A DNA stretch of 57,226 bases, taken from positions 1 through 57,226 of the forward strand of contig CACMGJ010000012.1 in assembly GCA_902613175.1 (NCBI GenBank), given 5' to 3'. The notes beneath the pieces were generated by a model. That model ran no database searches and had not been told where the DNA came from. It saw only the letters and a list, made by a program, of their open reading frames with translations. This document shows, in pieces, positions 27,988 to 39,229 of this stretch. The DNA comes from Halieaceae bacterium (GTDB taxonomy: Bacteria > Pseudomonadota > Gammaproteobacteria > Pseudomonadales > Halieaceae). A program made the position numbers and the translations under genes. Within the stretch, counting starts at the first letter, position 1. Each line of letters opens with the position of its first letter.

Positions 27988-28860
27988 ATGTCTAGATCTA
28001 ACCTACTGGGAACAATCCTATTCTTTGGTGTCGTCTTGTTGAGCAACGCTGTATTTGTTATCTACGAGACTCAGCGCGGTGTGAAATTAAAGTTCGGTGA
28101 GGTTGTTGAAGCCGACCTCAAGCCGGGGCTTGGTTGGAAAGTTCCTTTCGTTGACTCGGTGCGGAAGTTTGACGGTCGTATATTGACGGTTGACTCCACA
28201 CCAGAGCGCTTTTTTACGCAAGAGCAGAAGCAGTTAATCGTTGATTCGTACGCCAAGTTTCGTATCGTCGACACGGCGAAGTACTACACAGCTACGAGTG
28301 GCGAGGAGTTCCGAGCGGCGGCACTGTTGTCTCAGCGGATTAATGATGACCTCCGTAACCAGGTCGCAGGTCGCAGCGTTCAGGAAGTTGTTTCCGGTGA
28401 GCGAGATCAGCTGATGGAGGCGGTAAAAGCACGACTGAACGAAACTGTGCTTGCCGAGCTGGGTGTCGAGGTGATCGATGTCCGTGTGAAGAAGATTGAT
28501 TTGCCTAACGAAGTTTCACAATCGGTATACCGTCGAATGAATGCCGAGCGAGAGAAAGAAGCGCGCGAACTGCGATCTGAAGGTAAGGAAATTGCCGAAG
28601 GGATGCGGGCTGAGGCTGATAGAAAGGTGACGGTCATTGAGGCGGAAGCGGTGAGAGATGCGGAAATCATCCGCGGTAATGGTGATGCGACTGCTACACG
28701 GATCTACGCTGACTCCTTCAACCGAGATCCTGAGTTTTACGCCTTCACTCGCAGTTTGAACGCCTATCAGCAGACGTTTGCCAGTGGTAGCGACATCATG
28801 TTGCTCCAGCCCGATAGTCAGTTCTTCCAGTACTTGAGAGACCCCAAAGCGGGTAAGTAA
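27988..28860 (+). CDS. hflC: FtsH protease regulator HflC
   Basis: 290 residues. An N-terminal membrane helix (LLGTILFFGVVLLSNAVFVI) is followed by the SPFH domain (VKLKFGEVVEADLKPGLGW) and a long charged helix (ERE-KEARELRSEGKE). Partner of HflK; same operon. Confidence 0.96.
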   Translation: MSRSNLLGTILFFGVVLLSNAVFVIYETQRGVKLKFGEVVEADLKPGLGWKVPFVDSVRKFDGRILTVDSTPERFFTQEQKQLIVDSYAKFRIVDTAKYYTATSGEEFRAAALLSQRINDDLRNQVAGRSVQEVVSGERDQLMEAVKARLNETVLAELGVEVIDVRVKKIDLPNEVSQSVYRRMNAEREKEARELRSEGKEIAEGMRAEADRKVTVIEAEAVRDAEIIRGNGDATATRIYADSFNRDPEFYAFTRSLNAYQQTFASGSDIMLLQPDSQFFQYLRDPKAGK

Positions 28861-28953
28861 TCTTCCACTGTATCTCTGAGACCGTACCGGCGATAATACG
28901 CCTGTAGGGTTGCAGGGCGGTTCATCGCTTACCTTCATAGCTTGGGCAAAAAC

Positions 28954-31408
<2,455 letters not shown>

Positions 31409-31409
<1 letters not shown>

Positions 31410-32197
31410 TGTTCACACTGACGAAAATACTTTCTCTTTTCGTCTACCCATTATCACTTGGCTTATTGTTTGTCGGCCTGTCTTTGTGGGGACAGTTGCG
31501 TGGTAATCGAGCCGCTGCTGGTCTTTATACCTTCCTGGCGCTAGGCGTTATTTATGTCCCATCGACCCAGTTTGGTGTAGATGCGCTTGCCGCGCCCCTG
31601 GAAGCCCGTTATCCCGCTTTTGCTCCGGAAGAGCTCCCCGAGGGAGACGTGATTGTGGTACTCGGAGGAGGAATTAATACCGAGGGAAAATTTGGTCGCT
31701 GGGGCGATTTAAATGATGCATCAGATCGAGTTCTCACCGGAGCTGAACTCTGGAAGGCAAAAAAGGCGTCTCGCGTGATTGTCAGTGGGGGCGCAGTCCA
31801 GGGGCCCGTCACTGCCGCAAGTCTTGCTAGAGACGTGCTAGAGCGATTGGGTGTGCCTTCAAACGCGATCATGCTTGATGAGAGTAGTCTTACCACTCAA
31901 GATGAAGCTGTCGCGATTTCCAATCTGACGACCGAATCCACACACATATTGCTCGTCACCTCTGCTCTTCATATGCGACGCGCGATCGCATTATTCACCG
32001 CGCAGGGGTTCAAAGTAACGGCAGCCCCCACTGATCATCGTGTTCATCGGTACGGCCGTGCGATCCCGGGGTGGATGCCAACTGTTGAGCATCTCTCGAC
32101 GAGCACAGCCGCCATCCATGAGTGGGTCGGTTTTTGGGTTTATGATCAACTGGGACGTTTTGACCCCGTTGATCACTCTGAGTCGTCAGATCAGTAA
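31409..32197 (+). CDS. YdcF/ElyC family (DUF218) membrane protein
   Basis: 262 residues. Two N-terminal membrane helices (about 8-25 and 35-52), then the DUF218 alpha/beta domain: GDVIVVLGGGINTEGKFG, ASRVIVSGGAVQGP, DESSLTTQDEAVAISN, LLVTSALHMRRAIALF. ElyC-type proteins act in envelope biogenesis and lipid-carrier metabolism; the exact reaction is not settled. Translationally coupled to purA (TGATG). The 3' end overlaps the convergent AraC-type gene by 12 bp. Confidence 0.85.
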
Positions 32198-32692
32198 TAA
32201 CTTTACGTCGCTGCAGTTTCTCCCGGTCCATCGTCGGAAAGCGCGATAAAAGCTGTTGACCTCGGCATAACCGAGATCCCAGGCGAGAAATTTTCCGGGA
32301 ACCCAGTCGTCAGCCAGGCTCTCCTCGCACCGATGACGTCGAACCGCATCCAAGATCGTTTGGTAGCTCATACTGTCTCTGCTTAGCCTGCGCCGAAGTG
32401 TGGTGGGGCTGATGCGCAAGCTGTCAGCCACAGTCTTTGAGCGAATTCTACTTAAATCACGGGTCAGCAAGGCATCGATGACTTTGAGAGTTGTATGCGA
32501 TAAAGGTCTTTGCGGTCGTGGCTCAAAGAATTCGAGCAGTCGCTCAGACGGCTCGGGTGGACGTTCTCGCAGTCGCAGCGCGAAGATGTCGCAGTCGCGA
32601 CCCCTGACCAGTGGTTGAGTTGTATTGGATACAGCTAAACCGTTCTCACCAAAGCCTTGATGTGGGCTTGACAGTTGTAAGGTCATGGTCAC
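32186..32692 (-). CDS. Short AraC-family transcriptional regulator
   Basis: 168 residues from ATG 32692, fixed by a near-perfect AAGGAGGTG just upstream. The C-terminal ~100 residues are an AraC DNA-binding domain with two helix-turn-helices: KTVADSLRISPTTLRRRLSR and LGYAEVNSFYRAFRRWTG. The N-terminal ~65 residues are too short for the usual ~200-residue effector domain of AraC proteins with this C-terminus. The strong ribosome site argues that the short form is made and is not a decayed fragment. Divergent from the sulfotransferase gene, a candidate target. Confidence 0.8.
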   Translation of the reverse strand: MTMTLQLSSPHQGFGENGLAVSNTTQPLVRGRDCDIFALRLRERPPEPSERLLEFFEPRPQRPLSHTTLKVIDALLTRDLSRIRSKTVADSLRISPTTLRRRLSRDSMSYQTILDAVRRHRCEESLADDWVPGKFLAWDLGYAEVNSFYRAFRRWTGRNCSDVKLLLI

Positions 32693-32855
32693 CTCCTTGT
32701 GAAGATAAGAGCCTATCCTTGGGCTTTATTAACCATAGCTTAGGTTTTGTGGAATGCCAGTGAATGACTGTATTTGATGATTTTTGGCCGCCAACTTGAA
32801 CTTGGTCACCGGACTATCCATCATGCGAGCCGAGGTTGCTTGAGAAGGGAAATAA

Positions 32856-33827
32856 GTGTCTGAATCATCGCCGCTGCGCATTGTTGTGCATATTGGACTG
32901 CATAAGACGGCGACGCGCTTCTTTCAAAATTTTGTGTTTGCTCAACTGAACAGTACGAGTGTGCTTTTTAATCCACCTGTGCTCATGACGCCCTTGCATG
33001 CCCTGTATCGGGACCCTTCTGTCGAGGGCGCCAAAGAAAAGGTACTGGCTGCCTTGGCGGGGCTTAGACAGGACGCGCAGGGCAAATGCTTACTCATTTC
33101 CAAGCCCGATATTCCAGGTGAAATGTACGATGGCTATCCAGAGCATCCAGAGTATCTCGCGTTACTAAAGGAACTGATGCCCGAGGCTCAAATTCTCTAT
33201 GTGGCTAGGTATCCGGTGGACTGGTTGCACTCGGCCTATCGCCAATCGCTGGTCAAAGGCCGCGGCGGGCCTATCGAGACATTCCTGAATTTTAGGGGCG
33301 GCAGCTTTAGTGAAAAGCAGGCTGTCTACGCCAATGGCATGCGCAACATAGATGCTCGTCGATTTCCGGTTCGATCAATTTACGATCACTGTGTTGAATT
33401 CTTCGGCCGCGACCGGGTGGTGCTCATGTGTTTTGAACATGTTCGTAGTCATAAGGAGAAGATTCTGGAGTGTCTACGCGAACTGATTGGACTGGAGCAA
33501 TTGCCCAACCTCGAGCCCGATCGCGTGAAGAACAGAAGTTATTCAGCACAAGCCATCGTACGTTTTTGTTCTGGTGGCCCCGCATCAAATCACTCGATTT
33601 CTTTTTCCGACAGGGGACCTAGCCATGTTTACTGGACATATTGGCTGAAGCCTCTACGAAAGCTTCGCGCTAACTTTATTAAACATGGGTTCGATAACCT
33701 GACTTACCGCGATTGGGACTTGATCAGTAGAGGGGGTATGCGAGACCAGCTTAACGAGCTGTATCAATCCGATTATGAGCAATTACTCAGCATTTCCCGG
33801 GCACGGCTAGAGGACCATGGCGCCTGA
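32856..33827 (+). CDS. Sulfotransferase-family protein
   Basis: 323 residues from GTG 32856 with AGAAGGGA upstream. The N-terminal RIVVHIGLHKTATRFFQ is the 5'-phosphosulfate-binding P-loop of PAPS sulfotransferases, and ILYVARYPVDWLHSAYRQSL the 3'-phosphate-binding segment. The predicted reaction is sulfate transfer from PAPS to a hydroxyl or amine acceptor. The acceptor is unknown, and no glycan or lipid cluster surrounds the gene. Confidence 0.8.
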   Translation: MSESSPLRIVVHIGLHKTATRFFQNFVFAQLNSTSVLFNPPVLMTPLHALYRDPSVEGAKEKVLAALAGLRQDAQGKCLLISKPDIPGEMYDGYPEHPEYLALLKELMPEAQILYVARYPVDWLHSAYRQSLVKGRGGPIETFLNFRGGSFSEKQAVYANGMRNIDARRFPVRSIYDHCVEFFGRDRVVLMCFEHVRSHKEKILECLRELIGLEQLPNLEPDRVKNRSYSAQAIVRFCSGGPASNHSISFSDRGPSHVYWTYWLKPLRKLRANFIKHGFDNLTYRDWDLISRGGMRDQLNELYQSDYEQLLSISRARLEDHGA

Positions 33828-33992
33828 GGCGCGGAAGTATCTTGGGGCGTGTTAACCCCTTGCATTAGTGACGACGGCCCCGGCTTTGACTGACTCCTCC
33901 TCGGGTTATGCCTTATGCGTCACCACTTGATTGTCGATCGATCAGCCACTAGCGTGTCATAAGACACACGAATAAGAAGCGACGGAGTCGAC

Positions 33993-35171
33993 ATGAAGCC
34001 ACTTGAGTCAATTACGATTCTCGAATTTTCCACCATGATCACGGCGTCACTCGCCTCGATGATGATGTCTGAGCAGGGCGCGCGGGTTATCAAGATCGAG
34101 CCCATGGCAATGGGCGATCCCATGCGTTACATCGGTGCGCGAAAGGCCGATATATCGGCGCTGTTTGCGAACTGTAATCGTGGTAAGGAATCACTACGAA
34201 TCGACCTCAAGTCAGAAGAGGGCGTGCGCGTTATCAAGGAGATGATTCCGTTAGTCGACGTGGTTACTCATAACTTCCGACCCGGTGTCATGGAAAAGTT
34301 GGGTTTAGGGTCCGAGGTCTTGCGCGGTATCAACTCCATGCTCATCTAAACCGCGATCTCGGGGTTCGGTACCGAAGGCCCTATGAGTAGCGCACCAGCC
34401 TACGATCCCATTATCCAAGCACACGCTGGCGTCGCTGCTACCCAAGGTAAGGGTGACGAACCCGCATTCATGCGCACGCTTTTATGCGACAAGATTACGG
34501 GTTACACAGCCTGCCAAGCGGTCACCAGTGCGCTCTTCTTACGGGAGCGAACCGGGGTGGGTCAGCACATAGATCTATCAATGATCGATTCGGGTCTGTT
34601 CTTTATTTTCCTCGACGGCTTTCAAAACCACACGCTGCTCAGTGATGATCATGAAAGGGGGGGTATGCTCATCGATATCCTCTATGATCCGTGGGTATGT
34701 AGCGATGGCGGTGTCATCATCTCCGCAGGTAGCTACGACATGCAGAAACGCTTCCTGACGTCGATCGACATGCAGCATTTGTTGGAAGACGAGCGATTTG
34801 CGACGTTCGAGAACCAGATGCGCAATATCCACATTCTCATAGGTCTTGTTTCCGAGCGATATGCCGAGCTGACTTGCGATGACATTGTGGGGCGGCTGCG
34901 AGAAGTCGATGTGCCCTGTGCAAAGGTTATGACGCGAGACGAGGTGCTCGCGCAAGAGCAATTATCGGCCAATGGCACGGTGGACATCTACGATCATCCT
35001 ATCGCGGGCCCATCTCGGCGCATTCTCGCGCCCCCTCTGTTTGGCGGGGAGCGATTAGAGTCGGGGAGCGGTGCGCCCACGCATGGGCAGCACACTCGGG
35101 AGGTATTGGGGAGCTTCGGTTTGAGCGAGGCTGACATTCAAAAGCTCAGTTCCGATGGTGTCGTTGCCTAG
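33993..35171 (+). pseudogene. CaiB/BaiF family III CoA-transferase with one in-frame TAA
   Basis: Bases 33993-35171 would encode a 392-residue class III CoA-transferase, a normal length. Codon 119 (34347-34349) is TAA, where the family has the Tyr of a LIYxxISGFG motif; the frame continues unchanged (ISGFGTEGPMSSAPAYDP). The N-terminal part has TMITASLASMMMSEQGARVIKIEP; the C-terminal part has the putative catalytic Asp at about codon 166 (LLCDKITG) and TGVGQHIDLSMIDSG. A restart at ATG 34383 could give the C-terminal 262 residues, which lacks the CoA-binding start. No other decay is visible, so the lesion is recent, a sequencing error, or read through. Confidence 0.82.
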
Positions 35172-35240
35172 CCAGCAGTTAGCTGCAAGTTTGCGGTGAG
35201 TTGTTGAAGGAACGCGGTTAAAGAAGAGCAATCCCAATCG

Positions 35241-36095
35241 ATGAAGGTTGAAGGACGCCGAGCTGTTATCATGGGTGGTGCAAGTGGCATTGGCCTCGCC
35301 ATTGCTAGGCAGCTGGCTGATCGTGGTTGTCAGATCGTACTTGCCGATATTGATGTGGCAGCACTAACCATTTGCGCTGACGAGCGTGACGCATTTCGTA
35401 CATTTGTCTGCAACGTGACTCAACAGGAAGCGCTCGAGGCACTGGCTGACTTTAGCTGGGCAACCCTAGGTGGATGGGACTTAGTCTTTGCTAATGCCGG
35501 TGTCGGACTGCCTCTGCGCCCACTGTTGGATCACACCGAGGCACATGCTCGATGGGTGATGGAAGTGAACTACTTTGGGGTATGGCACACCTTACAAACG
35601 TTTGGGCCTCGCCTTATCGAGCAAGGATCTCAGTGCCAGGTTATTGTCACGGGCTCTGAAAATAGTATTGCAGCCCCTGCTCCGCTACTGGGCGCCTACA
35701 ACGCTAGTAAGCACGCTGTCTTGGGGCTGACAGAAACCTTTGACCGAGAGACGCCTGATTTCCTCGGCGTGAGCTTACTGTGTCCCGCGCTGGTGGCGAC
35801 TAATATCGCGGCGTCCGTTGCGCGAATTCCTGACGAATTCGGCGGCCCCGAGACCTTCTCAGGCGGTGGCCCTGCTCTGGGCTTTTCGCCGGAACAGGTT
35901 GGTGAGCATGCTGTTGCAGGCGTGGAGGCAGGTGACTTCTACATTTTCACCCATCACTGTAATCGGAATATGATTTCGGAGCGGCTCTCTGCTCAGCTCG
36001 ATGCTATTGACCGCCAGACTCACCCGGATGACGGTAGCGATGCGTGCAACACACGATCGCTGCTGGGTAGGCTTTTTGACCAAATTGTCGCTTAG
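35241..36095 (+). CDS. Short-chain dehydrogenase/reductase
   Basis: 284 residues. Classical SDR: cofactor motif GGASGIG near residue 12, NAG motif (FANAGVG), catalytic Ser (VTGSENS) and YNASK. The acidic residue after strand 2 (VLADID) suggests NAD(H) preference. The substrate is unknown. It follows the CoA-transferase by ~70 bp on the same strand, so a shared pathway is plausible. Confidence 0.88.
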   Translation: MKVEGRRAVIMGGASGIGLAIARQLADRGCQIVLADIDVAALTICADERDAFRTFVCNVTQQEALEALADFSWATLGGWDLVFANAGVGLPLRPLLDHTEAHARWVMEVNYFGVWHTLQTFGPRLIEQGSQCQVIVTGSENSIAAPAPLLGAYNASKHAVLGLTETFDRETPDFLGVSLLCPALVATNIAASVARIPDEFGGPETFSGGGPALGFSPEQVGEHAVAGVEAGDFYIFTHHCNRNMISERLSAQLDAIDRQTHPDDGSDACNTRSLLGRLFDQIVA

Positions 36096-36147
36096 GCAGT
36101 CGAAAAACTCGTTTTAGCGCTCGTATTGCACTAATACTGATTTGTTT

Positions 36148-37305
36148 ATGCGCGGTAACTCTCCGGGGAACGCCCACTTGAAGCATTTAACAGCGGTTAA
36201 ACATGCTGTTCTGATGACAGTGTTGTCGGTGACAACGCCTGCATTGTTGTGGGCATCTGAATCGACTGATTTTGAGCGCGGCCCTGTACTACAGGTCGAG
36301 ATGAAGGGCTCAAGATTAAATGTTTACGGTGAGCAACTGCTCAGCACTCCGGATGATCGAGTCTTTTTCGGGGCTGAGGATGCCGACTACCTCTTTGAGC
36401 CCCGGCTACTCGATGCTAATGATTCTAGAATTCAACTTATGCTGCCCTTTCAGCCTATTTCAGGGCGCTACAAATTGAAAATTGGGAAGACAGAGAGCGA
36501 GCCTGCTGTCGATTTGGTGTTGGTGGTCGACGATTCTCGAGTTGGTATTGACGATCAAACGAAAGGGACCGAGGCCGCGATATTGACCGGGAGGGACTGT
36601 CAGGAAGATGAGGTCGACTGCGTGTCTGAGATGGACGATGACAGTAGTGCCTTTTGCGGAATGTCTGCGGACTTTGACCCTTATCAGGGCTCCCAGGCAA
36701 TTACGGTGAGCAATACCCAAGAACTCCACCTCGACGACTATTACACCATCGAGGCACGGGTCTTTATGCGCGATTATGTCCGAGGGGGGATCATTGTCGA
36801 CAAGTATTCTGGCTCCGGTCGAGGACGGGAATACCGACTCTCAGTGGGCAAAGACGGTCTGTTACGAGGTTGGTTTTCTGTCGATGGAACACTGGCAAAC
36901 TCCAAGGGTCTGTATTCCGATTACCCAGTGCCCAAAAATCGATGGGTACATGTGGCCTCAACCAACGAAGACGGCCTCATGCGCTTGTTCATCGATGGCC
37001 AGTTAGCGGCAGAAAAACAATACAAGGCCCGCCCTGCCCAACTGGGATACCAGAACATTGCGATTGGTGGTAACAACTGCTGCCGTGGCTATTACGAGGT
37101 ACTCAATGGCTTGGTGGATGAGGTTCGTATCAGCAACAAGACCCGCTATCGCACATCGTTTGAGCCACCGACCCAAGAGTTCGAGTCCGATGCGCGAACA
37201 CTTTTATTGATGCACTTCAGTGAAGCCGGTAAGAACGATGGCCGGGTGGGTGGTGACGCCCAATTATCAAACTTCAATACGATTCGGTCCTGCGCAGCCT
37301 CCTGA
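36148..37305 (+). CDS. Secreted LamG (concanavalin-like) domain protein
   Basis: 385 residues from ATG 36148. A signal peptide ends near WASES; the hydrophobic run AVLMTVLSVTTPALLWA could also start from an internal ATG at 36214. Residues ~180-365 form a LamG jelly-roll (YYTIEARVFMRDYVRGGIIVD, RWVHVASTNEDGLMRLFIDG, GLVDEVRISNKTRYRTSFEP). The N-terminal ~140 residues are a beta-rich domain of unknown type. Binding of glycans or surface polymers is possible; there is no catalytic motif. Confidence 0.75.
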   Translation: MRGNSPGNAHLKHLTAVKHAVLMTVLSVTTPALLWASESTDFERGPVLQVEMKGSRLNVYGEQLLSTPDDRVFFGAEDADYLFEPRLLDANDSRIQLMLPFQPISGRYKLKIGKTESEPAVDLVLVVDDSRVGIDDQTKGTEAAILTGRDCQEDEVDCVSEMDDDSSAFCGMSADFDPYQGSQAITVSNTQELHLDDYYTIEARVFMRDYVRGGIIVDKYSGSGRGREYRLSVGKDGLLRGWFSVDGTLANSKGLYSDYPVPKNRWVHVASTNEDGLMRLFIDGQLAAEKQYKARPAQLGYQNIAIGGNNCCRGYYEVLNGLVDEVRISNKTRYRTSFEPPTQEFESDARTLLLMHFSEAGKNDGRVGGDAQLSNFNTIRSCAAS

Positions 37306-37454
37306 CGCGCCCTAGAACTCAGCTTCTTTCGGGACAATCACCCCCCTTGCCATCACCCCCTTGCCATAGTCGAGCAGTCTGGCATGCTCAGAGTGGACGG
37401 CAGAGCGACGATCTACGCGCAAAAAAATAAAAAAGGTTTCACAGGGGCGATTTC

Positions 37455-39104
37455 ATGGAACACGATACTTTGTTGGCTTACCTCGACCAGTGGACAGAAG
37501 AGAAGTCTGATGAGATCTGGCTGCGTGACTTTAAAGGCGAGGTCAGTGACGATTATTCCTGGAGAGAGAGTCGGCGCCAGATTCATGCAGTTGCATCAGC
37601 ACTAGAGCAGCGGTTCGACAAAGACACCAAAATTCTGCTTTTATCGCGAAACAGAGCGCATTGGTTTTTCGCGGACCTAGCCATCATGGCCGCCGGCAAT
37701 GTCAGCGTGGGCCTCTTCACTACCTTGAATGCAGATGTTGCTCAGTACATCGCCGAATTTACCGAGTCTAAAGCCATCTTTGTCGGCGAGGCGGAGAACT
37801 GGGATCGCGTCAAAGAGGTGCTTGCCATTGATGTCACTATTATCAGCTTGCCGGGTGTCGATATACCTGAGGCAACGCTAACATGGGATCAGCTACTGAG
37901 CGAAGGTGAGGGTAAGAGTCCGAGTCACGTACCCAAGCACGATGACATGATCGCGCTTATTTTTACCTCCGGTACGACAGGCCGACCCAAAGGTGTCATT
38001 CAGACCAACGATAGCAACGTTATTCCGATTCGACGCGGCAGTCAGTTCCTCGCCATCGAGGCAGATCCCATTTACTTCTCCTATCTACCTCTTTCGCACC
38101 TCGCTGAGCGGCAGGTCATTGAATTTACCTCGTTGTGTCACGGTGCGCCCGTCAGTTTCAATGAAGGACTGGAATTTTTAGGCCGCGACATGCAGCGGAC
38201 CCGCCCAACGTTCTTCTTCGGAGCACCTCGGGTCTGGGAGCAATTGCAGCAGGCAATTCTCGCTAAATTCGGCGGGCGTGAGGCATTCGATGCCGCCCTG
38301 GCCGCAAACCCAGAGGGGATTACCCAAACGGTTCAAACGGCACTGGGCCTTGATCGTTGCGAATTTCATCTTACGGGATCTGCCCCGCTACCCGCACCGC
38401 TGATGGAGTGGTGGGATAGCGTCGGTATCTCGTTGATGGAGGGGTTCGGCCAGACAGAGGCGATGAGTCTTATCATCAGCCGAGAAGGTGCGCGACGTCT
38501 TGGCTCACTCGGTAAGGCCGCTCCCGGTGTTGATATCAAGATCACCGAGGAAGGCGAGTTAGCGATCAGGGCGGACGGTTGTACACCTGGCTACTACAAG
38601 CAACCGGACAAAACGGCCGAGTTGATCCAAGACGGTTGGCTGCATACCGGCGATCGCTTCTGTCAGGATGAAGATGGGTTCCTGTATCTCACGGGACGGA
38701 TCAAAGATTACTTCAAAACGATTCAGGGAAAATTCGTTGCACCCACCCCTATCGAGGCGCAGTTTGCCGACAACCCCTATGTGGAACAGCAGTGTTTGGT
38801 TGGCTTGGGTATGAACAAAACGATCATGGTGGCCGTGGTATCAGAGACCATGCGCGATGCGCCCCGTGATGTCATCGAGGCTTCCGTGCTCGAGACCGTG
38901 GAGCAGTTGAATGGAGTAGTCGAAAAGCATGCGCGGATGGGTGGAGTGATTCTTACCTATGAACCTTGGAGCATCGAAAACGGGGTGTTGACGCCGACAC
39001 TGAAAATCAAGCGAGACCAAATTTCAGATCGGTTCGGTGAGGAGGCTGCCGCGATGGCGGTTGAATCTGCAGAGAGCAAGACCTTGGTAATTAGCTGGCG
39101 CTAA
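37455..39104 (+). CDS. AMP-binding long-chain acyl-CoA synthetase-like protein
   Basis: 549 residues. ATP/AMP-binding motif LIFTSGTTGRPKGVIQTN, the YFSYLPLSHLAERQ segment typical of long-chain synthetases, EGFGQTEAMSLI, and WLHTGDRFCQDEDGFLYLTGRIKDYFKT near the hinge. It activates a carboxylic (probably fatty) acid as acyl-AMP and then acyl-CoA. Substrate not readable. A GGGGCGA-type weak ribosome site precedes the ATG. Confidence 0.88.
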   Translation: MEHDTLLAYLDQWTEEKSDEIWLRDFKGEVSDDYSWRESRRQIHAVASALEQRFDKDTKILLLSRNRAHWFFADLAIMAAGNVSVGLFTTLNADVAQYIAEFTESKAIFVGEAENWDRVKEVLAIDVTIISLPGVDIPEATLTWDQLLSEGEGKSPSHVPKHDDMIALIFTSGTTGRPKGVIQTNDSNVIPIRRGSQFLAIEADPIYFSYLPLSHLAERQVIEFTSLCHGAPVSFNEGLEFLGRDMQRTRPTFFFGAPRVWEQLQQAILAKFGGREAFDAALAANPEGITQTVQTALGLDRCEFHLTGSAPLPAPLMEWWDSVGISLMEGFGQTEAMSLIISREGARRLGSLGKAAPGVDIKITEEGELAIRADGCTPGYYKQPDKTAELIQDGWLHTGDRFCQDEDGFLYLTGRIKDYFKTIQGKFVAPTPIEAQFADNPYVEQQCLVGLGMNKTIMVAVVSETMRDAPRDVIEASVLETVEQLNGVVEKHARMGGVILTYEPWSIENGVLTPTLKIKRDQISDRFGEEAAAMAVESAESKTLVISWR

Positions 39105-39229
39105 GCCAGTGATTATTCCAGTGACATTCTGCCTGAATGTGATGAATATCCTCCAATCGGCCTAACGTGCAAGGGGTAGTCCTCACAGAATGACCTCTGG
39201 CAAGTGATATTCTTATTCCTTCGTGGTCT

